A DNA stretch of 64,000 bases from JANXQG01 sp964615095 (GCA_964615095.1 CAZTPX010000035.1:1-64000); one strand, 5' to 3'; positions 33,773 to 43,552 are shown, counted from the stretch's first letter. Numbers and translations are program-made. Notes: generated by a model not told the origin, from the sequence alone.

Positions 33773-35643
33773 CAGCCAGCCAGCCGCTGAAATTTGCGAG
33801 TCGGTTTATCACCCTGGCCATCCCGGGGAATGAAGGCAACGCTCAGCAACGCGTCGCCGCCGGGCAGGCGGATCGTCAGTTTCCGCACGTTGCCGTTTCC
33901 CTTTTGTTTGCTCGGGTGCGGCGACGTGGCCAACGGCTCGGCCGCGCGGACTTCAAAGCGGGCGGACTCGGGACTGACGATGCGGGCTTCCAGCCGCTTG
34001 CCATCGAGCGTCAGCAGCGCCCTGCGATCCCCGTTTTCCAACTGGATCGAAGCCGGCGTGTGCATGAACCACAAGATCGCGCCTCGAGCACCCTCGATCT
34101 CGTCTTGCACGATCAGCGTGCGACGATCGACCAGTGCTACTCCACGCTCGACCCTCTTGGCGCGCGTGCCATAGGCATCCGTCAAATCCGCCACGGCGAA
34201 GGCCCAATCGGGATCCGACGCGAAACGGCGAATGCCGCAAGCCGCCTTGGGATCCTGGTCGGGGCCGGCCGCCGGATCGATGACCAGCGTGTTGTGCCCC
34301 TCGGCCCGCAGACGATAGTAGTCGTAACGCTGCGAGCCGAAGTAGCCGGGCAAGTTATAATCGTCGGCCCCCAGATCGACCGCCCAGCGCTGACCCAAGG
34401 CGTCGAGCACGAACGAGCCGATGTCGAGATGCTCGTGATTGAACGCGTGCGAGCGGGCCTGGACGCCGACGAACACCGCTTGCGGATCGTTCCAGCCACT
34501 GCGGAGCGTCACCGCTTCAACGTTTCGCCAGTACTTGTCCAGGGGCAAGCCCGCGGCGGCCGGATCCTTGCCCGGCGATTGATACCAGATCATCGCCGCC
34601 GCGGTGGGCCGCGTCGTCGCCGCCCCCAGCCACGTGGCGGCGGGCAGTTGGAAACGGCGCCCAAGCCACAAGAGGCAATCGTCGCGTCCCAGCCGCTCGG
34701 AACAGTCGGCAAAGTTGAAACAGCGGTCGCCGCCGCCCGTCATGTACAAAGGAAAGAGCGCGGTCTGGTCGAAACCGGGGAATTTCGCCAGCCCGAAATC
34801 GCTGCCCGTGGCCGACTCCAGGCAGGCGAGCATCGTGACGTTGTAACTGGTGGCGTAGCCCCAATAGCCGGGTCCCTCGCCCCAGGCGCCGTCGGGAGCA
34901 TAACTCTGCATGGCCAACTGCACGCTCGTGATAGCGTTGTGGAGGATCTTGCCGCACAATTGCGGCTCTTCGTCGCCGACAGCCAAGGCCCCGATCGTGA
35001 GGCCGCCGTTGCAGACCTGGTTCCAGTTATGGACGTCGCGATGCCAGCCGCCCCGCGATTCGTAGACCCGCATGCCCGCTTTCAGCCCCAGTTCGACGAT
35101 GGCCTTGCGGATCGTCTCCCGCTGTGAATCGCTCCACTGGTCGTAGAGCCAGTCGTAGGCGAGGGCCAGGGCGTGCGTCATTTCCGCCGTATCGAGGAAG
35201 TGCCGCGGATTGAAATCGGGAAACTTCGCCACCGTTTGCAACTCTTGCCACAGGTGGTCGACATAGCGCCGATCGCCGTGCAGGCGGTAGGCCAGGGCCA
35301 GCGTATAACTGTGCTGGACCATGCGGCGGCTGGTGTCCAACAGCCGCAGGCCGTCCGGAAGGACATGCTCGGGCAGTTTCGCGGTCAAAAAGCGGTCGGC
35401 GTCGCGTCGCAGCTTGACGTCCCATTGCTTGAGCACAGGATCGGCGGCAATTCTCTGCCGCAGGGCCTCGAAGCCGGCCGCGTCGGTCAGCAACCGCGGA
35501 TGCTGCGGCTTGATGCGGCGTGCCAGGTCCTCGGCTGCGGGGACGGCAATTGCGGGCCGTGATGTTTCCGCACTATAGGCATATGTGACGGACATTGCCA
35601 AGACGACCGGGAACAACGACACGCGGATCGCGAAACGACGCAT
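33769..35643 (-). CDS. Secreted heparinase II/III-like polysaccharide lyase
   Basis: A 624-residue exported protein with a signal peptide (VSLFPVVLAMSVTYAYSA). The N-terminal half is an alpha/alpha toroid (TAEMTHALALAYDWLYDQW), and the C-terminal half carries the heparinase II/III signature AFNHEHLDIGSFVLDALG...GHNTLVID, with candidate catalytic His and Tyr (SQRYDYYRLRAEGHNT). Family members cleave uronic-acid-containing polysaccharides by beta-elimination. The stop codon falls inside the shared repeat tail gcgccaatccttac. It is a single gene between an accessory cluster and the restriction-modification module. Confidence 0.85.
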   Translation of the reverse strand: MRRFAIRVSLFPVVLAMSVTYAYSAETSRPAIAVPAAEDLARRIKPQHPRLLTDAAGFEALRQRIAADPVLKQWDVKLRRDADRFLTAKLPEHVLPDGLRLLDTSRRMVQHSYTLALAYRLHGDRRYVDHLWQELQTVAKFPDFNPRHFLDTAEMTHALALAYDWLYDQWSDSQRETIRKAIVELGLKAGMRVYESRGGWHRDVHNWNQVCNGGLTIGALAVGDEEPQLCGKILHNAITSVQLAMQSYAPDGAWGEGPGYWGYATSYNVTMLACLESATGSDFGLAKFPGFDQTALFPLYMTGGGDRCFNFADCSERLGRDDCLLWLGRRFQLPAATWLGAATTRPTAAAMIWYQSPGKDPAAAGLPLDKYWRNVEAVTLRSGWNDPQAVFVGVQARSHAFNHEHLDIGSFVLDALGQRWAVDLGADDYNLPGYFGSQRYDYYRLRAEGHNTLVIDPAAGPDQDPKAACGIRRFASDPDWAFAVADLTDAYGTRAKRVERGVALVDRRTLIVQDEIEGARGAILWFMHTPASIQLENGDRRALLTLDGKRLEARIVSPESARFEVRAAEPLATSPHPSKQKGNGNVRKLTIRLPGGDALLSVAFIPRDGQGDKPTRKFQRLAGW

Positions 35644-35801
35644 GGGAAGACCTTCTGGCGGGAGTGGTTTCAGTCAGAATGGTATTATCGTAATTCAACC
35701 GCGGGTGGTCCGCAACGGCCTCTGGCGCCGAAGCACGTAAGCCGGGTAGCCACGTAGGCGGAAGCCGCATGCACGGTCATAACCCATTATAGCGAGGATG
35801 G

Positions 35802-35830
35802 TTGACAAGGTCTCTACTGTCTAGTATCAT
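35802..35830 (+). promoter_or_regulatory. Sigma70-type promoter of the restriction-modification module
   Basis: TTGACA (35802-35807), a 17-base spacer and TATCAT (35825-35830) lie 53 bases before the endonuclease start. The predicted transcript begins near 35837. Confidence 0.7.
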
Positions 35831-35883
35831 CATCTTCTTCTCCAGGTACCATCGTAAGTTGAATGGCGAGGTGGCAGAGGAAC

Positions 35884-36534
35884 ATGGGTAAGAAGACTCT
35901 CGTCCCTGAAGGCATCGAGGAGACCATTCGCCTCCTTGCGCGCAAATACGGCAACGGATTGAAGAATGCCATCGACCAGCGAATGGAAGAAATGAAGAGC
36001 GACGACAGATCGCACTTCCTGATTTACCAGGTACTCGGGGTAAGCGACCAAGAAGGGCGACTGGTGGACGAGTACCAGAACCGGGGTCGGTTCCTGTACA
36101 AGTATGCTGGCTCATTCCTCGAGGAAGCCGCGAAGCTCTGCTTTCTGGAAAAGTTTCCCGAGTCGGGATCTATTTGCGTTCCCAATACCCAAGGCCGGCG
36201 CCCAAAGACTTTTCAAATCGATTGCCTTATCGGAACGGATGCAATCGAGATCAAATGGAGGGATGCAACCACGGACGGTGATCATATTACTAAAGAACAT
36301 ACTCGAATCCGAGCAATCGTCGAGGCGAAATACACGCCGATTCGCGTCAGGTTCTATTACCCGAATCGCGCTCAGGCGATTAAGATTCAACAAACGCTCG
36401 AGACGCTTTACCAGGGAGTAAAGGGCCAGTACTACCACGGGGATGCCGCTTGGCAGTACGTACGGAAGAGATCTGGTGTCGATTTATTTGGGATCCTCAA
36501 TAAGCTGGCAAGAGAAAATGCGCCCAAGAGCTGA
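35884..36534 (+). CDS. ApaLI-family type II restriction endonuclease
   Basis: A 216-residue protein that matches, as I recall it, the ApaLI-type endonuclease family: DEYQNRGRFLYKYAGSFLEE, RRPKTFQIDCL, and EIKWRDATTDGDHITKEH, the last giving a PD-(D/E)XK-like D...EIK core. ApaLI cuts GTGCAC; the specificity of this enzyme is inferred from family only. The start at 35884 has AGAGG about 5 bases upstream. The methyltransferase gene overlaps its end by 17 bases. The coding sequence is visibly lower in GC than its neighbours, consistent with acquisition by transfer. No controller (C) protein gene is present. Confidence 0.82.
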   Translation: MGKKTLVPEGIEETIRLLARKYGNGLKNAIDQRMEEMKSDDRSHFLIYQVLGVSDQEGRLVDEYQNRGRFLYKYAGSFLEEAAKLCFLEKFPESGSICVPNTQGRRPKTFQIDCLIGTDAIEIKWRDATTDGDHITKEHTRIRAIVEAKYTPIRVRFYYPNRAQAIKIQQTLETLYQGVKGQYYHGDAAWQYVRKRSGVDLFGILNKLARENAPKS

Positions 36535-37741
36535 TACCCAAGTCTGCCTCGGGGACTGCTTGCACGTTCTGGAAGGATTCGGGAGCGGTATGGCGGACTT
36601 AGTGTACCTTGACCCTCCGTTCTTTACTCAGAAGATCCACCGCCTTGGCCCACGAGATCGTTCAAGGGAGTTTTCTTTTGAAGATCTTTGGTCCACGCAG
36701 AATGAGTATGGGAGGTTCTTGTTTGAGCGCCTTCGTGAAATGCACCGTGTTCTCTCAAAGCATGGTTCTATTTTCTTTCACTGTGACCGAAATGCAGTTC
36801 ACTTGGTCCGCGCCCTGCTTGACGAAGTTTTCGGGTCCGAGAACTTCCGTTCGGAGATTATCTGGCATTATCGAAGGTGGTCCAACTCGCAACGAGGACT
36901 ATTACCAGCTCATCAGACTATCCTTTATTACTCGAAGACGGATACGTACACCTTCAATGAGAAGCTAACCGAATACTCTCTGGCGACGAATGTTGATCAG
37001 ATCCTTCAGCGCCGGTCGCGCGATGACTCAAACAAGTCTGTTTACGATCGGGATGAGAATGGAAACGTGGTCTCCAATGGACCGAAACGCGGCGTGCCTT
37101 TGAGCGACGTTTGGGATATTCCATTCTTGAATCCGAAAGCAAAGGAACGAACAGGGTATCCCACCCAGAAACCGCTACTTTTGTTGGAGCGGATTATTAG
37201 TTTGGCAACAAACGAAGGTGACTGTGTACTCGATCCGTTTTGTGGAAGCGGTACGACCTTAGTCGCGGCACAATCTCTCAACCGAACGGCGATCGGAGTC
37301 GACGTCTCAGAAGACGCTGTCGCGTTGACTAGGCAACGGATCGCCAACCCGGCTCGCAGCGAGTCTCGACTTCTCGAAGCTGGCCGCGAAGCGTATCGAA
37401 ATGTCGATGATGTCGCTTTGGCAATGCTGCAAGGCTTGGATTGCGTGCCGGTTCAGCGCAACAATGGAATTGACGCGATCTTGAAACAGGAGTTCGAAGG
37501 TGGTCCGGTAACAGTTCGAGTTCAACGGTTAGGTGAAACGCTCATGGATGCGGCACAAAAGCTCGCGAAAGCTTCGGCCAGCAAGGGGGCGAAGATAATG
37601 TTTGCCATTGCGTTGGTCCGAGGTGGCTGTTTTGAATTCGCCGACGACCTGCCGTCTGGAGTGATAGCAGTTGAATCGCCCGCGTTGGGAATTCAAGAGC
37701 ACTTGGCCAAACACAAAGTATCAACCGCCGCAGATGGCTAA
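36518..37741 (+). CDS. DNA methyltransferase (N6-adenine/N4-cytosine, beta class order)
   Basis: A 407-residue methyltransferase. The catalytic motif DPPF is at residues 32-35 and the AdoMet-binding DPFCGSGTT at about 239-247, so the order catalytic-target recognition-AdoMet is that of beta-class amino-methyltransferases. HCDRNAVHLVRALLDEVFG and YPTQKPLLLLERII are also typical of this group. It should protect the sites cut by the ApaLI-like nuclease just upstream; the genes overlap by 17 bases. About 140 residues beyond the AdoMet motif show no clear family. Its stop overlaps the stop of the convergent GH2 gene by 4 bases (37738-37741). Confidence 0.88.
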   Translation: MRPRADTQVCLGDCLHVLEGFGSGMADLVYLDPPFFTQKIHRLGPRDRSREFSFEDLWSTQNEYGRFLFERLREMHRVLSKHGSIFFHCDRNAVHLVRALLDEVFGSENFRSEIIWHYRRWSNSQRGLLPAHQTILYYSKTDTYTFNEKLTEYSLATNVDQILQRRSRDDSNKSVYDRDENGNVVSNGPKRGVPLSDVWDIPFLNPKAKERTGYPTQKPLLLLERIISLATNEGDCVLDPFCGSGTTLVAAQSLNRTAIGVDVSEDAVALTRQRIANPARSESRLLEAGREAYRNVDDVALAMLQGLDCVPVQRNNGIDAILKQEFEGGPVTVRVQRLGETLMDAAQKLAKASASKGAKIMFAIALVRGGCFEFADDLPSGVIAVESPALGIQEHLAKHKVSTAADG

Positions 37742-40700
37742 TGCTGAGCCTGCCCGGATGGGATGATTTCCAATTCCGCCAGGGACGCATACGACTTCTT
37801 CTCAAAGGAAGAAAGGGCCACGAACTTCAGGAATCTTGCTTTCACCGGATGGCCAAACGAGATCACCTGCATCTCGTCGGAATTGGCAAACTTACCTTTC
37901 TTCAACGCCTTGCCCCATTCTCTCCCGTCGTCGCTGACGAAGACTTCAAAATCCTCAATGCGGCCGTTGGGCATGTCCTGTCGCGGCAGGACCTTGATGC
38001 CTTCGAAAACGACCGGTTTGGCGAACTCGATAATGAGATGGTGCGGGAAAGCCGGCGCTGGATCGTTCCAAGGTGTGTGCCAGATCGTTTCCGCATCGCC
38101 GTCGACGACGTTGGCTGCCTCATAGTCCGCGGCTTGGCTGTCCGCGTTCACCACCTTCGCGCCCAAGCGCTGCATCAGCCCGCCGATCACCGGGGCGAAG
38201 AGCTTGTCGAGTGTGACGACAGGCAACTCCGACCGAGGTTGGAAGGCCGCGGAACCCGCATAACGCTGAAGACTGGCCAACAACTGCCGCGCGGCCGGCT
38301 GCTTTGTAACCATGCCCGGCAGATCGACTCCGCAGACCAACAAGCGGCCCGTGCCAACGCGGGCCTCGAAGATCACGCCCAACTTGTGGTTCCGCGCAAA
38401 GTTGTCGATCACCTGCACGATCGGGCGGAAGTCGGCCGGAGTGTCGTCGAGGATCATGCTCCGCGAGTGGTCCAAAAGCTCGTACCACTGCCAGTTGCTA
38501 TAAAAATCGGTGGGAAAATCGGCCAGCGCCGGATGTTTGGGATCGCAGAGGATTCCCATCGTGTTGGGCTTCTGCGTGGGAAACCAGACAGGGCTCCAGA
38601 AGACGGGCAAGAAGCGGCCGGGCAACGATTGCGAACTACGTGCCGTGGCAAACAGCAACACCCGCCCGCCTTGCGCCAAAACCGACTTGATCTCCTCGTT
38701 CCAGGCTTTGCTGACGATCAGTCCTTTGGGCGGCTCGATATTCACCTTGGGCGGATAGACCCAGATCTCCCATTGGTTTGCGATCGACGTGCCCGGCAGG
38801 GAAAGGTTGATCGTAAGCTTGGCCGGCGCTGCGGCACCGGCCAGCGACGCTTCAATCTTTCCTAGCGGAGACAGCTTGCCCGCAGGCAGTATGCTGCCGG
38901 GCGGCAAGTTCTCGTCGGCCACCACATTGCCCTTTTCATCGCGAATAACCCACTGCGGCATCACGGCGACAAGGTTCCTGGGGCCGAAATGGGCGATCTC
39001 GGCCTCGGCCGTCAAGGTTTCGTCGCTCGTAAAGGTCCGCTTCTTCAGTCGCAAGAGCGGCACGGTCGGGCCGCAGTAACGCGTGTGCTGCTGGGGCGTG
39101 ACAAACCCCTTCGAATCCCAGAAAGGATCGAGCGGCCCGATCAGGGCGGTGCCCTGGCTCGGATAGTCGTGCAGATCGAGCAGCGAAAAGCCAGGATAGT
39201 TGGGCGTGCGGAGCAGGACTTCGATCTCCTCCTTGTACAGCAGCACGGCGTGCCGGCCCGTGGCCTGGACAAACTGCGGGGCCAGGTCGAGAAGATGTTT
39301 TTTCGCCAGGTCGTCGCGGACCAATTCGAAGTTTTTGGCGCGGAATACGCCCGTGTATTTTGCCATTTCATCGAAATTTGGGAAGAACGTCCACTGGCCA
39401 ATTTCGTGCCCCATCAGAGGCCGGTCTTGGCGGGCCACTTCAGCGCGGAAATCACCATCGGTCCGCGGGCCCTGCACGCCCCGCGGGCCGCCTTCGGTGT
39501 ACTGCCGGTGGGCCGTCATCTGCCCGGCCGAGGCCGAGCAGTAGAAATGCCGCGGGTCTTCGCGGATGAGCATCCTGACCCAGTAGTCCAACGTATCGCC
39601 CTCGCCGTCGTGCTCGTTGCCCAGGGTCATCAGGCAGAACGACGGATGGTTGCCGTAGGTGTGGACCATGCGGAGGAGTTCCTGCTCCATGAATCGGCCG
39701 ATGGGGGCTTGGCGGTCGATATGGATGTTCGCCTCCGGCCCTTCCACTTGAAGGTAGACGCCTTCGATGTCGGCGGCGGCGAAGGCGGCCTCCGGCGGAC
39801 ACCAGGAGTGGAACCGCATGAAGTTCAGCCCGTAGGATTTCAATATGCGGAAGATCCGTTGCCACCCGGCCACGTCGGTCGGCGGATAACCCGTGAGCGG
39901 AAAGACGGCGCATTCCAGCGTGCCGCGGAGGAAGATCGGGCGGCCGTTCAAAATGAACTGCGTGCCGCGGATTTCCAGCTTCCGCATGCCGAACGTGACT
40001 TCGCGGTCATCGAAATACGAACTACCATTCTGTCTAGCTTCCAGCATGGCGTGGAGCTTATAGATATGTGGCGAAAATTCATCCCACAACTCCACTCCCT
40101 TGCCCATAGGCATGTCGACTACAACCACGGATTCCCGCTCGGCTGTAGAGATTGGAACGGTTACCGATGGAATCCCGTCGCAACCCGCCGGCCATGTATT
40201 GACGCCAAGCCACAACCGGCCCTCGATCGACTTTCCTGTCGCGTTACGCAATGTGACTTTGATTTTGGCAAGCTGGCGGTTGACGTCGGGGTAGACCTGA
40301 ATACTCTCCATGGAAACCGCATCGAAAGCCCGCAGTTCGATCTTACCGACGATGCCGTTCATATCCGTTTGCGTCCCTCCGAAAAGGATCGAAACGAATC
40401 CACCCAAGTCGAATTTCAGGCTGTTATCGACACGAATCGTCAGGCAATGCTTGCCGGATGTGACACCCGTGCCGAGGTCATGCACTTGCGGCGTGATGAG
40501 GCTGTCTTGCGTGCCGATCTCGCGGCCATCGAGCCAGGCGCGGGTTTCCCAGTGGACCCGCTCCAGGAAGAGTTTCACGCGTTTGCCTTGCCAACTGGCA
40601 GGGATGTCAATGTCGCGCTGATACCAGGCCGGCCCGGTGTAGAGATTCGGGCGGTAGAGGCCATCCAGCGAGGGCTTTGCCGGGTTCGGCAGGCCAAGCT

Positions 40701-40935
40701 TGGCTTCGTCGGTCGTACCGGGCAGCTTGATTTCGCCCGGCAGCCGCGAGGCATACCATTTCCGTTCGATTCCCGCCTTCGCAGGATCGAGACGGAACCG
40801 CCACGCGCCGGCCAGGGAGATTGGTTCCACGGCGGAGGCCGCCGCCGTTCGCCCCCAAGGGAACATGACCGCCAGCGTGAGAATTGCGAAACGAACGAAT
40901 CGGAAACGAAGCCTGGGTTTGGCAAATTGGGTCAT
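37738..40935 (-). CDS. Secreted glycoside hydrolase family 2-like protein with C-terminal F5/8-type domain
   Basis: A 1065-residue exported protein (signal peptide about residues 15-35). After an N-terminal sugar-binding jelly-roll (WYQRDIDIPASWQGKRVKLFLERV) and an immunoglobulin-like domain comes a TIM barrel with GH2 features: CLMTLGNEHDGEGD (acid/base Glu) and MGHEIGQWTFFPNF (nucleophile Glu). Further beta domains follow, and the end (ANVVDGDAETIWHTPW...IKVLPRQDMPNGRIEDFEV) is an F5/8 type C discoidin-like carbohydrate-binding module. Substrates may be beta-galactosides, mannosides or glucuronides; sequence alone does not decide. Confidence 0.85.
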   Translation of the reverse strand: MTQFAKPRLRFRFVRFAILTLAVMFPWGRTAAASAVEPISLAGAWRFRLDPAKAGIERKWYASRLPGEIKLPGTTDEAKLGLPNPAKPSLDGLYRPNLYTGPAWYQRDIDIPASWQGKRVKLFLERVHWETRAWLDGREIGTQDSLITPQVHDLGTGVTSGKHCLTIRVDNSLKFDLGGFVSILFGGTQTDMNGIVGKIELRAFDAVSMESIQVYPDVNRQLAKIKVTLRNATGKSIEGRLWLGVNTWPAGCDGIPSVTVPISTAERESVVVVDMPMGKGVELWDEFSPHIYKLHAMLEARQNGSSYFDDREVTFGMRKLEIRGTQFILNGRPIFLRGTLECAVFPLTGYPPTDVAGWQRIFRILKSYGLNFMRFHSWCPPEAAFAAADIEGVYLQVEGPEANIHIDRQAPIGRFMEQELLRMVHTYGNHPSFCLMTLGNEHDGEGDTLDYWVRMLIREDPRHFYCSASAGQMTAHRQYTEGGPRGVQGPRTDGDFRAEVARQDRPLMGHEIGQWTFFPNFDEMAKYTGVFRAKNFELVRDDLAKKHLLDLAPQFVQATGRHAVLLYKEEIEVLLRTPNYPGFSLLDLHDYPSQGTALIGPLDPFWDSKGFVTPQQHTRYCGPTVPLLRLKKRTFTSDETLTAEAEIAHFGPRNLVAVMPQWVIRDEKGNVVADENLPPGSILPAGKLSPLGKIEASLAGAAAPAKLTINLSLPGTSIANQWEIWVYPPKVNIEPPKGLIVSKAWNEEIKSVLAQGGRVLLFATARSSQSLPGRFLPVFWSPVWFPTQKPNTMGILCDPKHPALADFPTDFYSNWQWYELLDHSRSMILDDTPADFRPIVQVIDNFARNHKLGVIFEARVGTGRLLVCGVDLPGMVTKQPAARQLLASLQRYAGSAAFQPRSELPVVTLDKLFAPVIGGLMQRLGAKVVNADSQAADYEAANVVDGDAETIWHTPWNDPAPAFPHHLIIEFAKPVVFEGIKVLPRQDMPNGRIEDFEVFVSDDGREWGKALKKGKFANSDEMQVISFGHPVKARFLKFVALSSFEKKSYASLAELEIIPSGQAQH

Positions 40936-41319
40936 GGAAATACCTCTGAGGGCACGGTTTCGGCCAAGGCCCGGACGTTACACTGGCCGGCGTTGACCGA
41001 ACGAACAGATTTGGATTGATCTTAACATAGTATGTTCATCAAGATAATACGCCTCTGCTCTCAGGGGCATTCCCACCGGCGCTCGTAGTGCCGCCTTGGC
41101 CGGAATGTCTGTTCGAAATCTTGCCCGCGTGTGCCACTAGCGCTCGGTATCTGGCCAATCTCGGACAAGGCGGGTTCTCTTGGTCGCCTTTTCCGCGTTC
41201 GTTCCCGTCGCGGAACGAACCCTCGCTCCCTGAACTGCGAAAACCGGCCAAAAATAGGGCGGGCGTTTTTGCTTGACACTCCTCCGGCTATTCCTGGCGC
41301 CACAGGACGGCGGGAAAGA
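40936..41319. other. Intergenic region upstream of the GH2 gene
   Basis: No gene is visible. It holds several short inverted words (gttcgttcccgtcgcggaacgaac is a near-perfect hairpin at about 41197-41220) and an AT-rich patch (cttaacatagtatgttcatcaagataat) just upstream of the GH2 start that may include its promoter on the minus strand. Confidence 0.45.
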
Positions 41320-41430
41320 GCTGTCCAGCGGCTGTCCAAGTTCTGCCAGCCTTGTCAGATTTGGCCAGCCGTGTCCAAGTTTGGCCAGTTTTGGCTAATG
41401 TTGTCCAGATTCCGCCCACCGGGGGAATCC
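41320..41430. repeat. Degenerate tandem repeat of about 20 bases
   Basis: On the minus strand about five units of 19-21 bases begin with ctgg(a/c)ca and contain a second tgg(a/c)ca-like word: ctggacaacattagccaaaa, ctggccaaacttggacacgg, ctggccaaatctgacaagg and two more. It lies between the GH2 promoter region and the end of the aldo/keto reductase gene. It is not a CRISPR array: units are diverged and there are no spacers. Confidence 0.6.
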
Positions 41431-41450
41431 CCGACCCTCTTTTGCCGGGC

Positions 41451-42422
41451 CTAAGCCCGCCAGGGCCGCTCGCGATCGCGATGGGTGGCCACCGCCTCTT
41501 GGGCGATTTGCACGTCTTCGGCAATCTCGAAGTCGAACATGCCGGCCAGCACGAAGTCCGCGCCGCTCAGGAACGCCCGGCGAAAGGCCTGCCGGGGCGG
41601 GATCGCGCCCGCCGCCATGGTCTTGAAGGCGATCCAGGGCTTCTGCACGCCCTTCATGAACTTGGCCGTCTCTTCCGGATTGGAACACCAGTAGCCGGGA
41701 TACTCGCTCAGCGGCCCTTGGATCTGCTCGGGCTTGGGAGCGGTGGGATAGCTGTGGTTGTGGAAGGTCTTGATGTAGAAGTCGGCCTTGACGTCGTGTT
41801 GCTCGCAGGCCCGGACGACCTCCAGCGCGTGGCCGCCCACGCCCGAGGGCACGCCGTATTTCTTCACCAACTCGACCGCGGCGGCGACCAGGTCGATCTT
41901 GCCCTGTGCCACCAGCGCGTCGGCATGCACGCCCCAGAGGTAGATCGCCTCGCACCCATCCTTGATCAGGTCCTCGACGTGGCGTCGGTATTCGGCCAGA
42001 CCCGGTTCCACGGCCGCCGTGGGGCAGATGATCCACTGGATCTTGCCGCCCCGCTCCTTGCGGTAACGCCGCAGGACCGACATCGGATGCGGCGGATTGT
42101 GCATGGTCAGGGCGTTGACGCCGTGCGCCTCGGCCGCGGCCAGCGTCTCCAAAATCTTCTCGTCCGTGTTGTAACGGGCGGTCAAATTATAGACGTAGCG
42201 CAAGTCGCGGCTGTGGGTGAAATGCGTCAGCAGGTTGCCGCCGAGGATCAGGCGGCTGATTTCCAGCTTGCCAATCTTGCCGCGGGGCAGACCGGCGGCT
42301 GCCGCGGGCGGTTGGGGCGCTGGCGAACTCTCGGCCCCGTACGAGGCCCCGGCGATCGCAACGCCGGCAGTGGAAAGAAGCGATCCGGCAACGAATGCGC
42401 GACGGCCAATTTCTTTGTTCAT
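41451..42422 (-). CDS. Tat-exported aldo/keto reductase-like protein
   Basis: A 323-residue protein with a twin-arginine signal (GRRAFVAGSLLSTAGVAIAGA), then a TIM-barrel sequence like aldo/keto reductases: GKLEISRLILGGN, TLAAAEAHGVNALTMH, and later IAFKTMAAGAIPP. The usual AKR catalytic Tyr/Lys/His motifs are not clear, so it may be a divergent non-enzymatic or altered-cofactor member. AAGGAG lies 6 bases before the ATG. It stands alone, downstream of the degenerate repeat. Confidence 0.75.
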   Translation of the reverse strand: MNKEIGRRAFVAGSLLSTAGVAIAGASYGAESSPAPQPPAAAAGLPRGKIGKLEISRLILGGNLLTHFTHSRDLRYVYNLTARYNTDEKILETLAAAEAHGVNALTMHNPPHPMSVLRRYRKERGGKIQWIICPTAAVEPGLAEYRRHVEDLIKDGCEAIYLWGVHADALVAQGKIDLVAAAVELVKKYGVPSGVGGHALEVVRACEQHDVKADFYIKTFHNHSYPTAPKPEQIQGPLSEYPGYWCSNPEETAKFMKGVQKPWIAFKTMAAGAIPPRQAFRRAFLSGADFVLAGMFDFEIAEDVQIAQEAVATHRDRERPWRA

Positions 42423-42581
42423 GGACTTCTCCTTCTTGCAAGCGTTTGCGGAGTTCTAAACCACTAGCCGGATGTTAACATAAATCTGCCAGAATGTCCA
42501 GAGTTTTTGGCACATTGCAAAACAGAATTGCGAGTATGGCAACGTCTTCCCAGCGCCGTGACCTGCGAGTAACATGAAACT

Positions 42582-43454
42582 ATGGCTATCCTGCACGATT
42601 CTTCGAATACCACACCAGATCGGCGACCGGTCGGTCGCTTTGTCGCTGTGCATGCGCTGATTTGGATGCTTGCCGCGCCGGTCCTGGGCGCGGCGGTGGC
42701 GCGCGTTGCGGTCTGGGTGGAGAATTTTCGCGCGCCGCTGGTGATTTTTCCGCTATTGGTCGGTTGTGGGCTGGGACTCGCGCTGGCGGCACTGATGCGT
42801 GTGGGGCAGATCGGCCACCGCGCGACGATCTGGAGTGGCGCCGTCGTGGCGGTGGCCGTAACGGTGCTTGGGCAGCATTTCTTCAGTTTTCTCGATTTCA
42901 AGGCAGCCGTGGCCGCACAGAAGCCCCAAGGCATCTCCCTCGAAGCATTCGAGGCCGTGCAGGAAATGAGGCCGGACGGATCGCCCAATTTTGCGCGGTT
43001 CATGCAGCGGCAGGCGACCGAGGGGCGGCCCATGAACGCGGGGTTCAACGGCTGGTTCACGACCGGTGAGTACAGATTGCGTGGCATGGCGGCCTGGGCG
43101 AGTTGGGGCGTCGATGGCCTGTTGATGCTTGCCGCTACATCGACGGTTGTCTACCTTGCCAGCCGCAGGCCGTATTGCAGTGTCTGCCGCAGTTGGTATC
43201 GCACTACCCGTGCCGGGCCCTTGGCCGCCGACAGGGCGCGACAGATGGCCAAGGCGGCGTTGTTGCCGGTCGAGGACCCGCTCCGCGGCGGTCAATATCG
43301 GCTTTCACATTGCGTCAGCGGTTGCGGACCGTGCCGGCTGGAATTGGCGTGCCGCGGCCGGGTGAAGACTGCCGTTGTGGAAGCGTGGCTCTCGGCCGCT
43401 CAGCTTGGACAAGTGGTGCGAGTGTTGGATGGGGAAAGTCGTGAAGAATCGTAG
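42582..43454 (+). CDS. Four-helix membrane protein with Cys-rich C-terminal domain
   Basis: A 290-residue protein with four predicted membrane helices (about 20-46, 51-73, 84-105, 168-190). Between helices 3 and 4 is a soluble loop of about 60 residues. The C-terminal domain contains CSVC and CVSGCGPCRLELAC, five or six Cys in pairs that could bind zinc or form disulfides. No family is recognised. The gene precedes acpS by about 100 bases on the same strand. The ribosome site is weak. Confidence 0.65.
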   Translation: MAILHDSSNTTPDRRPVGRFVAVHALIWMLAAPVLGAAVARVAVWVENFRAPLVIFPLLVGCGLGLALAALMRVGQIGHRATIWSGAVVAVAVTVLGQHFFSFLDFKAAVAAQKPQGISLEAFEAVQEMRPDGSPNFARFMQRQATEGRPMNAGFNGWFTTGEYRLRGMAAWASWGVDGLLMLAATSTVVYLASRRPYCSVCRSWYRTTRAGPLAADRARQMAKAALLPVEDPLRGGQYRLSHCVSGCGPCRLELACRGRVKTAVVEAWLSAAQLGQVVRVLDGESREES

Positions 43455-43552
43455 CGACAAGAGTGCCGGCAGAAAAATGGGACGCAGAAAGATGGCAGAC
43501 TGGGGAAAGAGCGTGACGCTAGCCGGCAAGTTCTTGACGGGGTGAAGCGACG

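Noticed and set aside
38989..41019. Long open frame (676 codons) antisense to the GH2 gene
   Set aside because: It lies opposite a gene with signal peptide, GH2 active-site motifs and discoidin domain; high GC makes long antisense frames common, and its product has no family resemblance.
41320..41430. Tandem repeat considered as a CRISPR array
   Set aside because: Units of 19-21 bases are diverged and abut each other without spacers.
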